DNA from: Rozella allomycis CSF55
Taxonomy: Eukaryota; Rozellomycota
Reading direction: 5' to 3'
Assembly (NCBI GenBank): GCA_000442015.1
Contig: KE560765.1
Location: forward strand, 1-55,366
DNA length: 55,366 nucleotides
The stretch's first letter is position 1. Every line of letters begins with the position of its first letter. The notes beneath the pieces were generated by a model. It made no database searches. It was not told the DNA's origin and was given only the letters and a program-made list of their open reading frames with translations. Positions 43,077-55,005 of the stretch are shown here, one piece after another. Position numbers and translations under genes: made by a program.

Positions 43077-44579
43077 TTATTTTACTAAAAATGCTGATAA
43101 ACCTTTCCTACAAATTGAAGCTGCGTCTTCAAGTAACTTTTCCTTTTCAGGAGTCCATAGATATTGTTTGGCAATCTTTTCATTCATAAATTGAGATCCA
43201 AACATATTTTGATATAGCAATTTCTCTTCAATTAATCTATATAAACTAGCCAAAATATTTTTACTTTGAGAATTCGCTAGAATCGCCTTGACCAGAGCAT
43301 AGTATGATTAATGAATTTTCAGGACAGAAATCATATATAGATTTAATCTGATCATCAAATTCTTTTAAATATTTAATTCTGGTTTCTTCATCTTTATCTT
43401 TTAAATTTTGGTAAGCCATCATAGTTTTTAATCTAGTCCAAATGAAATCTGCCTTTTCAAGTGATTCTTTAATGTTTGATAAATGTTTATCTGGATCGTT
43501 AGAATCATAACGAATGTAATGCTCAACATCCTTTTCATGCCACATCAAAGAATCAACAATTGCTGATTTCTTATTAAAAGATGAAAGCTTTTTAAACAAT
43601 GAGATTGCGTTTAATTTATTTTTACCAAAAGCTTTCCCTTTTTGGATTTTAAGTTTGGTGAGTTTAAGAGCAGCTAAAGCATCTTCTCTTGGGTCGTGTC
43701 CGTCTAATTTTTGTTGAATTTCGCTGTTTAGAAATCTCTGCGCTAAAAATTTTAAAGAAGGTTTCCATCCACGACCTTTACCATGATCAAAAATTACTGA
43801 AGTGTCCACAACGTTTTTATGAATCAATCGAAGTGCGTGCAAATCATTTTCTAATCCATGCCCAATAATAATTGTTTCTTCATGAATAATCTCCAAAATT
43901 TCTTGCTGGACTTGACTCAATGTTTTCGTCGTCTCTTTCAATATTTCTTCAGTTATTCCAGAATATCTTTATAATGATTAGAATTTAAATTTACTCTGTT
44001 AAATAATCAACAACTTTGTGCTCCGGTTTCACAAATTCATCATACAAAACTTTTTCATCAAAGTCCATAATTGTAACTCTGGCACATTCAGAATACTCTG
44101 TCATAACCTTTTGAAATTTCAAACTATTAATTTACCATTTCACAGTCTATAACAACAATATCTTTACTTTTATGCCCTTTAACTGATTTGCACGTTGAAA
44201 TATATCCAACTTGTACTAATTCATCAACTAGTTCATCGAATGTTTTATCATCGTTTATTTCTCCTTCTTCCACCTCCAACTTTAATCTTTTTCTGGCATT
44301 CTCCTCATTAAAATCATCTTTAAGCAAAGGATTGAAATTGTATGGCGGAAATTTGTTTTCTTCTAATAATTTGGCACTCATCAACAAATCCTTTAATGAA
44401 ATTAATTGTGACGCCTCTCTTTGGCTCTCTTTGAACTGTTCTTTACTAAGTTTCGATGTCAATAAATCATCAATATAACTATACACTCGGTTTCTCTCCC
44501 CTGGCGTCTTGGTTCCTACAAATTGAATAATCTTTTCATTCAAAAATGACATTTCTGAAGGAACATCATACAATGACAT
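43077..44579 (-). CDS. REXO-type DEDDh 3'-5' RNA exonuclease
   Basis: A homologue of the Rexo1/Rexo5/Rex1 nuclear exonucleases that trim rRNA, tRNA and snoRNA precursors. Motif I is 'DIVVIDCEMV' (residue ~147). Motif II is 'IIIGHGLENDLHALRLIHKN', with the 'DTSVIF' segment after it. Motif III is 'GHDPREDALAALKLTKLKI', giving the DEDDh set. An N-terminal ~140-residue acidic/coiled region and a ~200-residue C-terminal extension, completed through a 28 nt intron to 43077, are like the longer REXO5-type proteins. The substrate cannot be told. It is in tandem with FAF2, 52 bp apart. Confidence 0.86.
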
Positions 44580-44974
44580 TTTTTCGTCTTTTTGAACTAG
44601 AAGCGATGGCGTGAATCCGGGCGTTATTAAAATGATAATCTTATTAAATTTCGCCTTGTTCTACTTAAATCTTAGCATTCCAGTTACTTTGACAAAAATC
44701 CAATTCTGATTAATCCCATCTGTCCATATCCACTCAACTACCTCTCGGACTTTCTATATTAATATCTCAAAATTTATACCGCGGTTGTTATGTCTTGTTT
44801 CAGGAACTCTGGCATCAACTTTACCGAAGGGAACTTCTTCTTCATGAAATACTGTGCCACAAGAACAAACGAGGGAATACAAATCATTAAATGATTATTG
44901 GAAACTATTGCTTGGAGTCCAAACTTATTCTTAAATATTGGGTTACAATACTATGAATTGCATCAGTAGCTTTA
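44580..44974. other. intergenic region with a 34-codon open frame
   Basis: A plus-strand ATG at 44790 opens 34 codons ('MSCFRNSGINFTEGNFFFMK' and then 'YCATRTNEG'). The first residues faintly recall the mitochondrial ATP synthase epsilon subunit ('WR.AG..Y...'), but the match is too weak to claim. Otherwise I see only AT-rich flanks and possible promoter sequence for the exonuclease gene. Confidence 0.25.
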
Positions 44975-46045
44975 TTATTTTAAAATTTTTGAAGAGCCAT
45001 TGGTATTAGTACCTTTGGCACTTTCCACTTTGGAACCACCGTCGCTATATAATTTTTTAGTGAAAAATTCATCAATATACTTATTTAAAGCCACTAATTT
45101 GGTCCCAAATATCGGGACAAACCTTGACATGTCGTCAGCCGTACCAAAGAGAAACATCATACCAGTACCCATGGAAGAAAGATGCAACTGGGTAATAGGA
45201 ATAACTTGGAAAATAGTGAATTCCGGGTTAAGAAAAGACAAAATGATCTCACATGCCATCATGATACCCGTTAAAAATGAAAAAACCCCTAATGTCACGC
45301 AAGTAAATACCATTTGTGGTTTCAATGCGGATCTCGCTCCGTGATGTTTTAACTGAGAGCTATTTCTTGCAATAATCTTAATAATTGGATACAGAAAGAT
45401 AGGAATCGCTAATGTAACCGCAAAATCTACTAATGTATTAAGAGAAAAAGTTCTATATCGATAAATGTCGACCATACAGTAAAAACCTGAAAATACATGA
45501 AGTGATTTGGATCCAGAATTTTGCGCTTCAATGGAATAGACAAGTTCAATAGCGGCTAAAAATGCAGGGATTACGAAGCATATTATCAATGAAATCCCCC
45601 ACAATTTTCTAGAGTCTTCAAAGAATATTTTGCTGCAGATGTTTCTAAATGTACCAAATGTTGCAATAGTTTTAGTGCACGCTAAGTAGAGTATAAGAAA
45701 ATAGATAAATAGCATGTATACCAATCCATTCAGAAGAAACATTATAAATGTCCCCGATAAAATACAAGTCGACTCTTGAAAGATATTATAGGAATAGTCC
45801 TTTGTTGGAAGTTCATCCGCTGTGGAGTTAAAAAGAGTGTAAAATCCTGATACAATCATTGTTGAATGAAGCAGTAACATAAAGATTATCGACCAGAAGT
45901 AATACGGATATGCTGGTTTGCTGATCGTAAGTTTGTGTGTCAAATTGTAATGAAACAACCTAATGGTTGCAACGAGCAAAATACCCGAATTGATTAATGA
46001 ATTGGTATGCAAAAATAATAGCACCCAAATATATGGCCTGTACAT
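44975..46045 (-). CDS. seven-transmembrane receptor-like protein (unassigned)
   Basis: 356 residues, intronless. Seven hydrophobic helices are visible: 'IWVLLFLHTNSLINSGILL', 'YFWSIIFMLLLHSTMIVSG', 'FIMFLLNGLVYMLFIYFLIL', 'GISLIICFVIPAFLAAIELV', 'TLVDFAVTLAIPIFLYPII', 'MVFTCVTLGVFSFLTGIMMA' and 'LHLSSMGTGMMFLFGT'. A hydrophilic Ser/Gly/Lys tail follows. The layout is that of a GPCR, but I see no rhodopsin DRY/NPxxY or Frizzled signature, so the class is open. It is not obviously related in sequence to the two 7TM paralogues at 48.5 and 52.3 kb. Confidence 0.7.
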   Translation of the reverse strand: MYRPYIWVLLFLHTNSLINSGILLVATIRLFHYNLTHKLTISKPAYPYYFWSIIFMLLLHSTMIVSGFYTLFNSTADELPTKDYSYNIFQESTCILSGTFIMFLLNGLVYMLFIYFLILYLACTKTIATFGTFRNICSKIFFEDSRKLWGISLIICFVIPAFLAAIELVYSIEAQNSGSKSLHVFSGFYCMVDIYRYRTFSLNTLVDFAVTLAIPIFLYPIIKIIARNSSQLKHHGARSALKPQMVFTCVTLGVFSFLTGIMMACEIILSFLNPEFTIFQVIPITQLHLSSMGTGMMFLFGTADDMSRFVPIFGTKLVALNKYIDEFFTKKLYSDGGSKVESAKGTNTNGSSKILK

Positions 46046-46076
46046 TCAATTGTTTCTATGGAGACTTGAATATAAT

Positions 46077-46602
46077 TTATTCGTCAAAAGCTTGATTATC
46101 ACCATCATTAACGTCGTTTAGTAATGGAATTCCAAACAACCCTCTCCAAAGATTTATTATATCATCTTCATAATCGTTTTCAATTGCGAAATCTAATACC
46201 TAATTGAAGAGAAATTGTGCTTCGATACCGATAGTCCCGCATGGTCCTTTAATAAATGATTTGCTCCACGTGAAATTAACATCTGTGCTATTTCAATATT
46301 TTCGCAGTAAAATAGGCAGTTTCCTCCTTCATTATCAGTTAAATTTATATCAGCGTTCCTTTGAAGAAGATATTCTATAACATCAAGATGATCGTATGCC
46401 ACAGCTGCAGCGCTAGAAAATAATATTCACAAGATATACTTACAGAGGAAAGTATCCATTGTCATCTTTTGCGTTGGGTGAGAATCCCTCGTTTTCAATA
46501 TAGTGTTTGACCATAGTCACATCTCCGTCACCGACATGAATTTAATATATAATCGATACTTGCGGCGATCCAAATGTTTAGTTTTTCATGAGTAGAAACC
46601 AT
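46077..46602 (-). CDS. small ankyrin-repeat protein
   Basis: Four exons give about 145 residues: 'MVSTHEKLNIWIAASDGDVT', 'MVKHYIENEGFSPNAKDDNG', 'YFPLAAAVAYDHLDVIEYLL', 'QRNADINLTDNEGGNCLFYC', 'IAQMLISRGANHLLKDHAGL', and an acidic tail. It resembles the short fungal YAR1-like ankyrin proteins, with three to four repeats. Introns of 31 and 29 nt are canonical. The first intron (28 nt), needed to join 'IWIAA' to 'SDGDVT', starts with GT but ends in CG instead of AG. That is either a base error or a non-canonical acceptor. Confidence 0.75.
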
Positions 46603-46622
46603 AAAAAAAGTAGAATAATGTT

Positions 46623-48228
46623 TTAAGCCACGTTTTTGAAGAGTATAGTTTTATTTATAGTTCCTTGAGACGAATCTGAAGACGTAATCGCTGCAGTTGT
46701 TACTGCCCCAAGTCCCGCTCCAACAACGGTTCCACCAATTACACCACCTACAACATGTCGTGTAGAAAACTTTCCTTTGACTTTAGAAGATTCTGTTTGA
46801 ATATCTGTTCCGGTAGTTTGACTTGAGTCCGGAGGCGGCGTTAGATTGATGTCTTGGTGTTGCTGTTGTTGATTATGCCCCAGTGGGGCGTTTTCAGGTT
46901 GCTGTTGATTATTTCCCTGTTGATGTTCAGCTTGCGGATGCTGTTGCTGTTGTTGATTATGCCCCAGTTGGGCGTTTTCAGGTTGCTGTTGTTGATTATG
47001 CCCCAGTTGATGTTCAGCTTGCGGATGTTGAGCTTGTTGTTGATTATGCCCCAGTTGGGCGTTTTCAGGTTGCTGTTGATTATGTCCCTGTTGATGTTCA
47101 GCTTGCGGATGCTGTTGCTGTTGTTGATTATGCCCCAGTTGGGCGTTTTCAGGTTGCTGTTGTTGATTATGCCCCAGTTGATGTTCAGCTTGCGGATGTT
47201 GAGCTTGTTGTTGATTATGCCCCAGTTGGGCGTTTTCAGGTTGCTGTTGATTATGTCCCTGTTGATGTTCAGCTTGCGGATGCTGTTGCTGTTGTTGATT
47301 ATGCCCCAGTTGGGCGTTTTCAGGTTGCTGTTGTTGATTATGCCCCAGTTGATGTTCAGCTTGCGGATGTTGAGCTTGTTGNTTGCTTCGGCTAGATTTA
47401 AATTCATGATCTCATGTTCCAAATCAAACATCACACGGTCCAGGCCAGCCCTTGGATTATGGAACCCATTGGATTGTTGCTCTTGAATAGGAGGAAGTTT
47501 ACGTGGAGCTTTATGTGCTACAGGACGATATAAAGGAACTGATTGTATACTTTCATCATCTGATACCCGCCCTGCTTGGAGTCGATTATCTGGCGCTGAA
47601 GCTAGTGGGCGTATTATTGGATCCGGAGATTGATGGTGCGTTTGAGCTGATGGCGCCGTACTTGGTGGAGGTGAGTACTGGTTATAACTTGTGGAAAATC
47701 TTGGATGATCCGATTCAAATGATGGCACAGGACTTGATGCTCTGGATGTCCCGTAATAAATTGATTGATCCGAGTGAAAAGATGACTCTGGAGTATTTGA
47801 GCGGTAAGACCCATAATAAGATTCTGATTGAACTGACGAATCCGGACTTGATGAACGATGGCCTTGACGCGGAGATGAGTATACATTAAAACCTTTGAAT
47901 GAGCCTTGATTTGCTGGCGCTGAATGGTCACCCTAAAGGCCGATGGATGGCTGTTATCCGGATTTAAAGTAGATTGATGTCCGGTACTGGATTGTTGTCG
48001 TGGAACAGTATTATGAGAACTTGGGGGAGTTGCAATGTAACCACTATCAGAAGCCAAAGAAGAATGGGAAGAAAATCCAGTGCTGAATAATTGTCGCGGA
48101 GCGCCGCCGAGCGACCTTGAAGATTGGGCAGGGCGCGGTACAGGTGCAATCACAGGTGTATTTGCTGGTAGAGGTCTTGTTTGAACAATAACGGAAAAGA
48201 ATAGTGCAAGAAACCTTGACTGATACAT
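46623..48228 (-). CDS. secreted Q/H/N-rich tandem-repeat protein with C-terminal membrane helix
   Basis: A signal peptide ('MYQSRFLALFFSVIVQTRPL') is followed by a Ser/Pro/Gln-rich region ('SHSSLASDSGYIATPPSSHN', 'SSPDSSVQSESYYGSYRSN', 'SVPLYRPVAHKAPRKLPPI') and a helix ('DRVMFDLEHEIMNLNLAEA'). Three copies of a 57-residue repeat rich in Gln, His and Asn come next ('HPQAEHQLGHNQQQ', 'PENAQLGHNQQQ'). The C-terminus has a glycine-zipper helix ('VVGGVIGGTVVGAGLGAVTT'). The frame changes near 47.92 kb, implying a short intron I could not place, and again at the N (47382). I chose the Q-rich frame because it alone continues to a sensible end at 46623. It is likely a surface or wall protein; no family is recognised. 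Confidence 0.65.
46926..47382. repeat. 171 bp tandem repeat (57 codons), about 2.7 copies
   Basis: Identical landmarks recur at about 46926, 47097 and 47268, a period of 171 bp. Each unit contains two or three related sub-blocks (the 'PENAQLGHNQQQ' and 'HPQAEHQ' modules). The array is nearly error-free between copies and runs straight into an N at 47382, so the true copy number is probably higher than assembled. Confidence 0.92.
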
Positions 48229-48528
48229 TTTGTAATATGTGACTAAGGGGTAACCTGCCAGACTTTATATTTGTTTATAAATAGACATTAGATTCCAATT
48301 TTGGATTGCTACTTTTAGAATCAACAAAGTATTTATAAACAAACCTTGGTTAAATAAAGTCGATTGTAAGATATACATTTAATGTAATTCACTTGGTGGA
48401 AATCATGTAGTTAAATTTTATTCATTGTATCAAAATTTGTTTCAGAAGACAGTTATTGTTTGTTCCTTAGTTCGAGGAATACTTGAACTTGATGGATCAG
48501 TTTTTGTTACCAAAGTTACCGTTTGGAG
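48229..48528. other. divergent promoter region, no gene seen
   Basis: 300 bp of AT-rich sequence between the secreted repeat protein (minus strand) and 7TM paralogue A (plus strand). No coding or RNA feature is apparent. Confidence 0.4.
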
Positions 48529-49533
48529 ATGACCCATCTAAGTGATTATTCCTATGTTGACCGTGGAATTGGTGTTTTAATATTCTTTTTTTGGGCCATG
48601 AACCATGTTTACACTGTCGATCGCTTCTATTGTTTTCATCCCACAAAATTGCGGAAAAGAGATCCAAAAACGCTCTGCACGGTACTCATATTTGCTTCAA
48701 TGATCTTTTTAATAATATATGATATATTAGGAATGTACATCAAGTATTCAATGGGGTTTTGGTATGACGCATCCAAGGAACAATGTGTAACAACACCTAA
48801 AACAAGGTATCCAGCAGCGTTCATCCCCGTATTAATAACTACCGATTTCTTCTTTAACCTTGCATGGGGCACCAAAGGTTCCGCAATGTTTCTTATCCAA
48901 CTTACATGGCATCATGTATCAAAGCAATACGCCGCAAAAACTGACTTTCTTTCAAGCAGAGAAATACAAGTTTTCAAACTGGTTTCTGTGATTTCTATTG
49001 TCATGTATCCCCTGTTGCAATTTGCATTTGTTCCTGGAACTCTATTGTCTACAATAACGCCACAATTTGTTTCAAATGCGCAGCTGCTTGTTGCTTCAGT
49101 TCTGTCGTGGTATACGTCTAAGAGATTTTCAAAGCTTAAAGAAGGTTTGCCTGTTAATTCTCGTGGTAGTCAGAAACTGACTCATTATATTCAAAAGAAT
49201 AGACTGTTAGGTGTGTATTTGTTCATGGAGGGTTTCTTTCTTTTTGTGATAAATTTGGATTACTTTACGACAAAATATACTATGCATAGCAAGTTTTTAT
49301 TGGATCTGCTAACTCGAATTCTTAACTTTGGATTTGTTATGGTGTATCCTACTGCTCTGGAACTACTGTTCCCACTAGATGTGATTCGCGGAGAAGGTGG
49401 TACAATGATTTATACAAAGGCGCAAAATGAATCGATGCTTGGTGGCAAAACAAATGATGATCAATCCACAAAACTGGAAGGAAATAACATCCGTTCTATT
49501 AAAGTTCGAATGATGCCAGAAATTGTTGAATGA
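48529..49533 (+). CDS. seven-transmembrane protein, paralogue A
   Basis: 334 residues from 'MTHLSDYSYVDRGIGVL' (an in-frame TTG 6 nt upstream is less likely). Seven hydrophobic segments are visible, including 'GVLIFFFWAMNHVYTVD', 'CTVLIFASMIFLIIYDILG', 'TDFFFNLAWGTKGSAMFLI', 'SVISIVMYPLLQFAFVPG', 'AQLLVASVLSWYTSKRF', 'LGVYLFMEGFFLFVINLD' and 'RILNFGFVMVYPTALELLF'. The C-terminal tail is hydrophilic. No family is recognised; receptor-like topology is likely but function unknown. It is clearly homologous along its whole length to the gene at 52302-53285, and both are intronless. Confidence 0.72.
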   Translation: MTHLSDYSYVDRGIGVLIFFFWAMNHVYTVDRFYCFHPTKLRKRDPKTLCTVLIFASMIFLIIYDILGMYIKYSMGFWYDASKEQCVTTPKTRYPAAFIPVLITTDFFFNLAWGTKGSAMFLIQLTWHHVSKQYAAKTDFLSSREIQVFKLVSVISIVMYPLLQFAFVPGTLLSTITPQFVSNAQLLVASVLSWYTSKRFSKLKEGLPVNSRGSQKLTHYIQKNRLLGVYLFMEGFFLFVINLDYFTTKYTMHSKFLLDLLTRILNFGFVMVYPTALELLFPLDVIRGEGGTMIYTKAQNESMLGGKTNDDQSTKLEGNNIRSIKVRMMPEIVE

Positions 49534-49573
49534 AATAAAAATGAAAAGAAAAATTAATTTATTAATCTCAAAT

Positions 49574-51303
<1,730 letters not shown>

Positions 51304-51328
51304 GCTTCCCAATGTGAAATTTCGGAAA

Positions 51329-52054
51329 ATGGATACAGTAATATTGCTGAGGGAGGATGATGGTGATATATCCCAATTTGAAGGGATCAGAGTGGTTTGC
51401 ATACCTGCGCTCGAATACATTGATCTGAATACACAATTTGATGTAAATGATGGAGATGTCCTTGTTGTTACTAGTCCACGTGCTGCGATTATCTTGATCA
51501 ATCAATTGAGATTGGGAAAAGTCAAAAGGAAACTCAAGATCTATGCGATGGGGTACAAGACAATAAATATTCTAAAGCAATGTCCAGATAATGTTTTGGC
51601 TGGCGAAGGTACAAAGGATGCCAAGGAATTAGCTGACTTGATAAAGCATTCAGAGGCTCCAAACACTAAAATTAAGTTTTTGTGTGGTAACAATAGAAGA
51701 GATGTATTACCATCAGTGTTGAAATCAGCTGGATTTGAAGTTGATGAAATAGTACTTTACGAAAGCAAGGAACTAACTAATATTAAAGAGAATTGGGATA
51801 TATTTTCAATGCAATCGAATTGGGTGGTTTTCATGAGCCCAATGGGAGTGAAATCCTTTTTTAGAAATGTGGACAAAGAGTGCTTGATTGGCAAAGAAAT
51901 AGCTGCTATCTGGAGTTCAACAAAGGCGGCATTAATTGATCAAGGTTTTGAAAGTAGCTTGATAGGAACTCCTGAAGTGCCTACGATTCTTTCTCTTTTG
52001 GAATGCATTAAAAATAAATCATTAAAGTTTTCATCTTATTCTTTAAATAATTAG
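51329..52054 (+). CDS. HEM4: uroporphyrinogen-III synthase
   Basis: Closes and inverts ring D of hydroxymethylbilane in haem synthesis. 241 residues from the ATG at 51329 ('MDTVILLREDDGDISQFEGI'); an upstream ATG at 51302 would add nine residues but overlaps the SNF1 start. Two-domain HemD features are visible: 'VVCIPALEYIDL', 'DVLVVTSPRAAIILINQL', 'IYAMGYKTINILKQC', 'IKFLCGNNRRDVLPSVLKSA', 'VVFMSPMGVKSFFRN' and 'IAAIWSSTKAALIDQGF'. These follow the 'TS..A', 'G..T', 'G......L...L...G' and 'SP.G' pattern. The gene is intronless. It indicates at least partial haem synthesis in this organism. Confidence 0.85.
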   Translation: MDTVILLREDDGDISQFEGIRVVCIPALEYIDLNTQFDVNDGDVLVVTSPRAAIILINQLRLGKVKRKLKIYAMGYKTINILKQCPDNVLAGEGTKDAKELADLIKHSEAPNTKIKFLCGNNRRDVLPSVLKSAGFEVDEIVLYESKELTNIKENWDIFSMQSNWVVFMSPMGVKSFFRNVDKECLIGKEIAAIWSSTKAALIDQGFESSLIGTPEVPTILSLLECIKNKSLKFSSYSLNN

Positions 52055-52301
52055 ATAGTGTTTCAAAAAAACATTAAGAATTTTTTTAATAGTTAGACTT
52101 CTAAGCTCTAAAGTAAGAGTTTCACCCTCAAGTTCATGGATATGATTATGAATGGATTGCGTAAGGCACCTGTATTTATTTCGCATGAAATTCAATAAAC
52201 GTGATTTAATGCATGTAAATGTTCAATATTTTTAGTAAATCAGGTTGATCAGCAGAAGTACCTTTTGTTCCTGTCGCTAGGTGACACTTGTCAGGCTTTC
52301 G

Positions 52302-53285
52302 ATGACTCATTTGAGCGATTACTCATACATTGACCGAGGCATCGGAATTTTAATCTTCTTCATTTGGGCTATTGATCATATATACACTGTGGACGGTTTA
52401 TCCAGCATGAAACTCAGCAAGATCCGCAAAAAAGATGCCAAAACACTTTGCACTGTGTTAATATTTACTTCCATGTTATTTGTAATGCTTTATGATATGC
52501 TTAGTATATACATTAAATACTCAATGGGAATGTGGTACGATAGCACTATGGACAAATGTGTGACAATGCCCAAAGCAAGATATCCAGATGCATTTCTCAA
52601 ACCACTAGTAATTACAGACTTCTTCTTTAATCTTGCATGGGGTACGAAAGGTTCTGCCATGTTTCTCATCCAACTTACCTGGCATCATGTTTCCAAAACA
52701 TACGCGGGCAAGACTGATTTTCTGTCAAGCAGAGAAATTCAAATTTTCAAATTTGTCTCCGTAATTTCTATAATTTTGTATCCATTACTGCAATTTGTAT
52801 TCATTCCAGGCACAGTGCTATCCACGATAACCCCGCAATTTGTTTCAAACGTCCAGCTGCTGGCAGCAGCCATTCTTTCATGGTACACATCCAAGAGATT
52901 TACAAAGCTTAAACAAACACTTCCTAATAACTCACTCATCGGGCCAAGATTAAATCATTACATTCAAAAGAATAGAGTGTTGGGTGCTTACTTGTTCATG
53001 GAAGGTTTCTTTTTGTTTTTGTTGAATTTGGATTTTATTACAGCGAAATACACCATGCATAGCAAGTTTTTACTGGATCTACTTACAAGAATACTTAATT
53101 TCGGCTCCGTCATGGTATACCCGACGGCTTTGGATCTTTTGTATCCATTAGATGTATTAAAAGGTCAAAATACTAGTATTGAACAGAGTAAAGGACTACC
53201 AACAGGAATGCCCCGAAAAACAATGGATGAATATGGGATGCAATTGAACGATTCTAGATCAATTAAGCGAGAAATAATGATGTAA
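52302..53285 (+). CDS. seven-transmembrane protein, paralogue B
   Basis: 327 residues from 'MTHLSDYSYIDRGIGIL'. Collinear with paralogue A, with long identical stretches ('TDFFFNLAWGTKGSAMFLIQ', 'KYTMHSKFLLDLLTRILNFG') and the same seven helices; the C-terminal tails differ. Both copies are intact and intronless. The strongest conservation is in helices 3 and 7 and the 'FVSN.QLL.A..LSWYTSKR' segment, which suggests functional constraint. It is separated from A by SNF1 and uroporphyrinogen-III synthase, so this is an interrupted tandem pair. Function unknown. Confidence 0.72.
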   Translation: MTHLSDYSYIDRGIGILIFFIWAIDHIYTVDGLSSMKLSKIRKKDAKTLCTVLIFTSMLFVMLYDMLSIYIKYSMGMWYDSTMDKCVTMPKARYPDAFLKPLVITDFFFNLAWGTKGSAMFLIQLTWHHVSKTYAGKTDFLSSREIQIFKFVSVISIILYPLLQFVFIPGTVLSTITPQFVSNVQLLAAAILSWYTSKRFTKLKQTLPNNSLIGPRLNHYIQKNRVLGAYLFMEGFFLFLLNLDFITAKYTMHSKFLLDLLTRILNFGSVMVYPTALDLLYPLDVLKGQNTSIEQSKGLPTGMPRKTMDEYGMQLNDSRSIKREIMM

Positions 53286-53411
53286 CGAAAATCAGAATAA
53301 AATGTATCGTTCTCCTTTATTTTTGAATGGTAACATCCATGTTTTGATAAAGTAATTATAAATTGAACCTACTTTATCAATCAAACCTCGCCACATGTAA
53401 ATTGAAGGTAC

Positions 53412-54930
53412 ATGACTCCAGAACTGAACCAATTAACATGTCTATTTTTCCTCCTTGTTTCAGTCTATTTCGCAGTAAATCCAAAAAGAATCAACCCATG
53501 GCTTTCAATGTCCATGTCCACCGTCCCGATACTCTGTGTCCTATCTCTTCTCGCCATTGGAGTCACGCCAGTTGAAGTGATAATCAAAGGAATAACCGGC
53601 ACTTCCACTCTGAAGCCATACACAATAGTAATTCTCTTCATCTCCCTATCATACATCTGCATTTCCCTTGACACTACAGGTATNATCATACATCTGCATT
53701 TCCCTTGATACTACAGGTATTTTCAAGCACACAGCGCAACAAATCACCAAACGAGCGGGCGCCAATCCCACACGCCTGTTTACCTATGTATTCATGCTAT
53801 CTTCCGTTTTGACTGTATTCACATCGAATGATATTGTGATCATGACGCTGACTCCTATTATCTGCAGCATGAAGGTGCCGGAGCTGCACAAACCGCTTCT
53901 CATCGGCCAGTTCATGGCGGCGAATACTTTGAGCACTATATTCTATTTTTCGAATCCGACGAATATTATTGTGTCGCAAGCATTTAAAATTGATTTTGTA
54001 GAGTATGCTAGATGGATGACGCTGCCGAGTCTTGGAGCTGCTTTTGTGTTATACGCAGCCATGTATTTCAAGTTTAAGGGGGATTTAAAAGAATGCGTTA
54101 ATATTGCTAGCAGAGATGTTGAAAGTGAGCAAGTGAAGGATTGGAATCACGTGAAATTTGGAGTTATGTGTGTTTGTGTTTGATGGTAGTAGCACCGTGG
54201 ATTTCTATTGAGCTGTGGGCTTGCACCTTGGGCTGTGGAATTCTAATGTTTCTTGGTGATTTGGTGTTTGACTTAGATTGGCTAAAAACAGGTACCAGAG
54301 TCTTGATGGCAGTTTTGCGAATGTAGCCTTGAATGGAGATGAGACTGTTAATGATACGAATTTCCATTGTTTGCAAGTATTGATGAGAATGCCGTGGGNT
54401 TTGCAAGTATTGATGAGAATGCCATGGGCTATTGTTCCGTTTGTTTTTAGTATGTTTATAATGGTTGAAACATTGAACCATGTAGGATTTGTGAATAATT
54501 TGTCGTATGGATTGTCTAAAATGATAGGGGATAGTACAATAAGTGCTATTTTTGTAATGATGGTTAGTAGTACGATTGTTTGTAATGTGATTAATAATCA
54601 GCCAATGACTATACTGTATACGAGTGTATTGATGAATGAGAACTTTGGAGGAGTTATGAGTAATAAGGGATTACGGACGGCGGTTATTTATGGGACGATT
54701 ATGGGTAGTAATTTTGGCGCCAATATAACATTTGTTGGGGCTTTGGCGGGAATAATNATATAACATTTGTTGGGGCTTTGGCGGGAATAATGTGGAAAGA
54801 TATAATAGAGAAATATGATATAAAGGCAATGAATTTGAAAGATTTTGTGAAGAATGGTGGCATGTTTATGTTTGTGGTTATTTGTGCCAGTGGGATGATA
54901 TTAAACATGGAAATAAAACTGAGTGAATAA
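53412..54930 (+). CDS. ArsB/CitM-superfamily ion transporter
   Basis: A multi-pass (about 11 helices) carrier of the ArsB/NhaD/CitM group. 'LAIGVTPVEVIIKGITGT' and 'TIVILFISLSYICISLDTTG' precede 'GANPTRLFTYVFMLSSVLT' and the central 'VFTSNDIVIMTLTPII' (the conserved 'T.N....L...P' motif). In the second half are 'VPFVFSMFIMVETLNHVGF', 'STIVCNVINNQPMTILYTSV' and 'GTIMGSNFGANITFVGALAG' (the duplicated 'N.Q' and 'GAN.T..G' motifs typical of arsenite permeases). At least one short intron lies near 54180. Three Ns (53684, 54399, 54757) each lie between near-identical 24-36 nt copies; merging them keeps the frame. The substrate (arsenite, Na+ or dicarboxylate) is undetermined. Confidence 0.85.
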
Positions 54931-55005
54931 GCAATAAAATTGTAAAGATTAACTAATAACTATTTATGATTAATAAAATATGAATTTTAGATTTATTTAT
55001 TTCTA

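Noticed and set aside
44790-44894. 34-codon open frame as ATP synthase epsilon subunit
   Set aside because: Only a few residues near the start agree and the rest does not; too weak to name.
46926-47382. CRISPR-like array
   Set aside because: Units are contiguous 171 bp coding repeats without unique spacers, in a eukaryotic gene.
46854-47486. Long plus-strand open frames through the tandem repeat (Leu/Met-rich and Val/Asp-rich translations)
   Set aside because: They arise because the 171 bp repeat is a multiple of three and lacks stops in several frames. The minus-strand Q-rich frame alone joins to a signal peptide and a sensible C-terminus.
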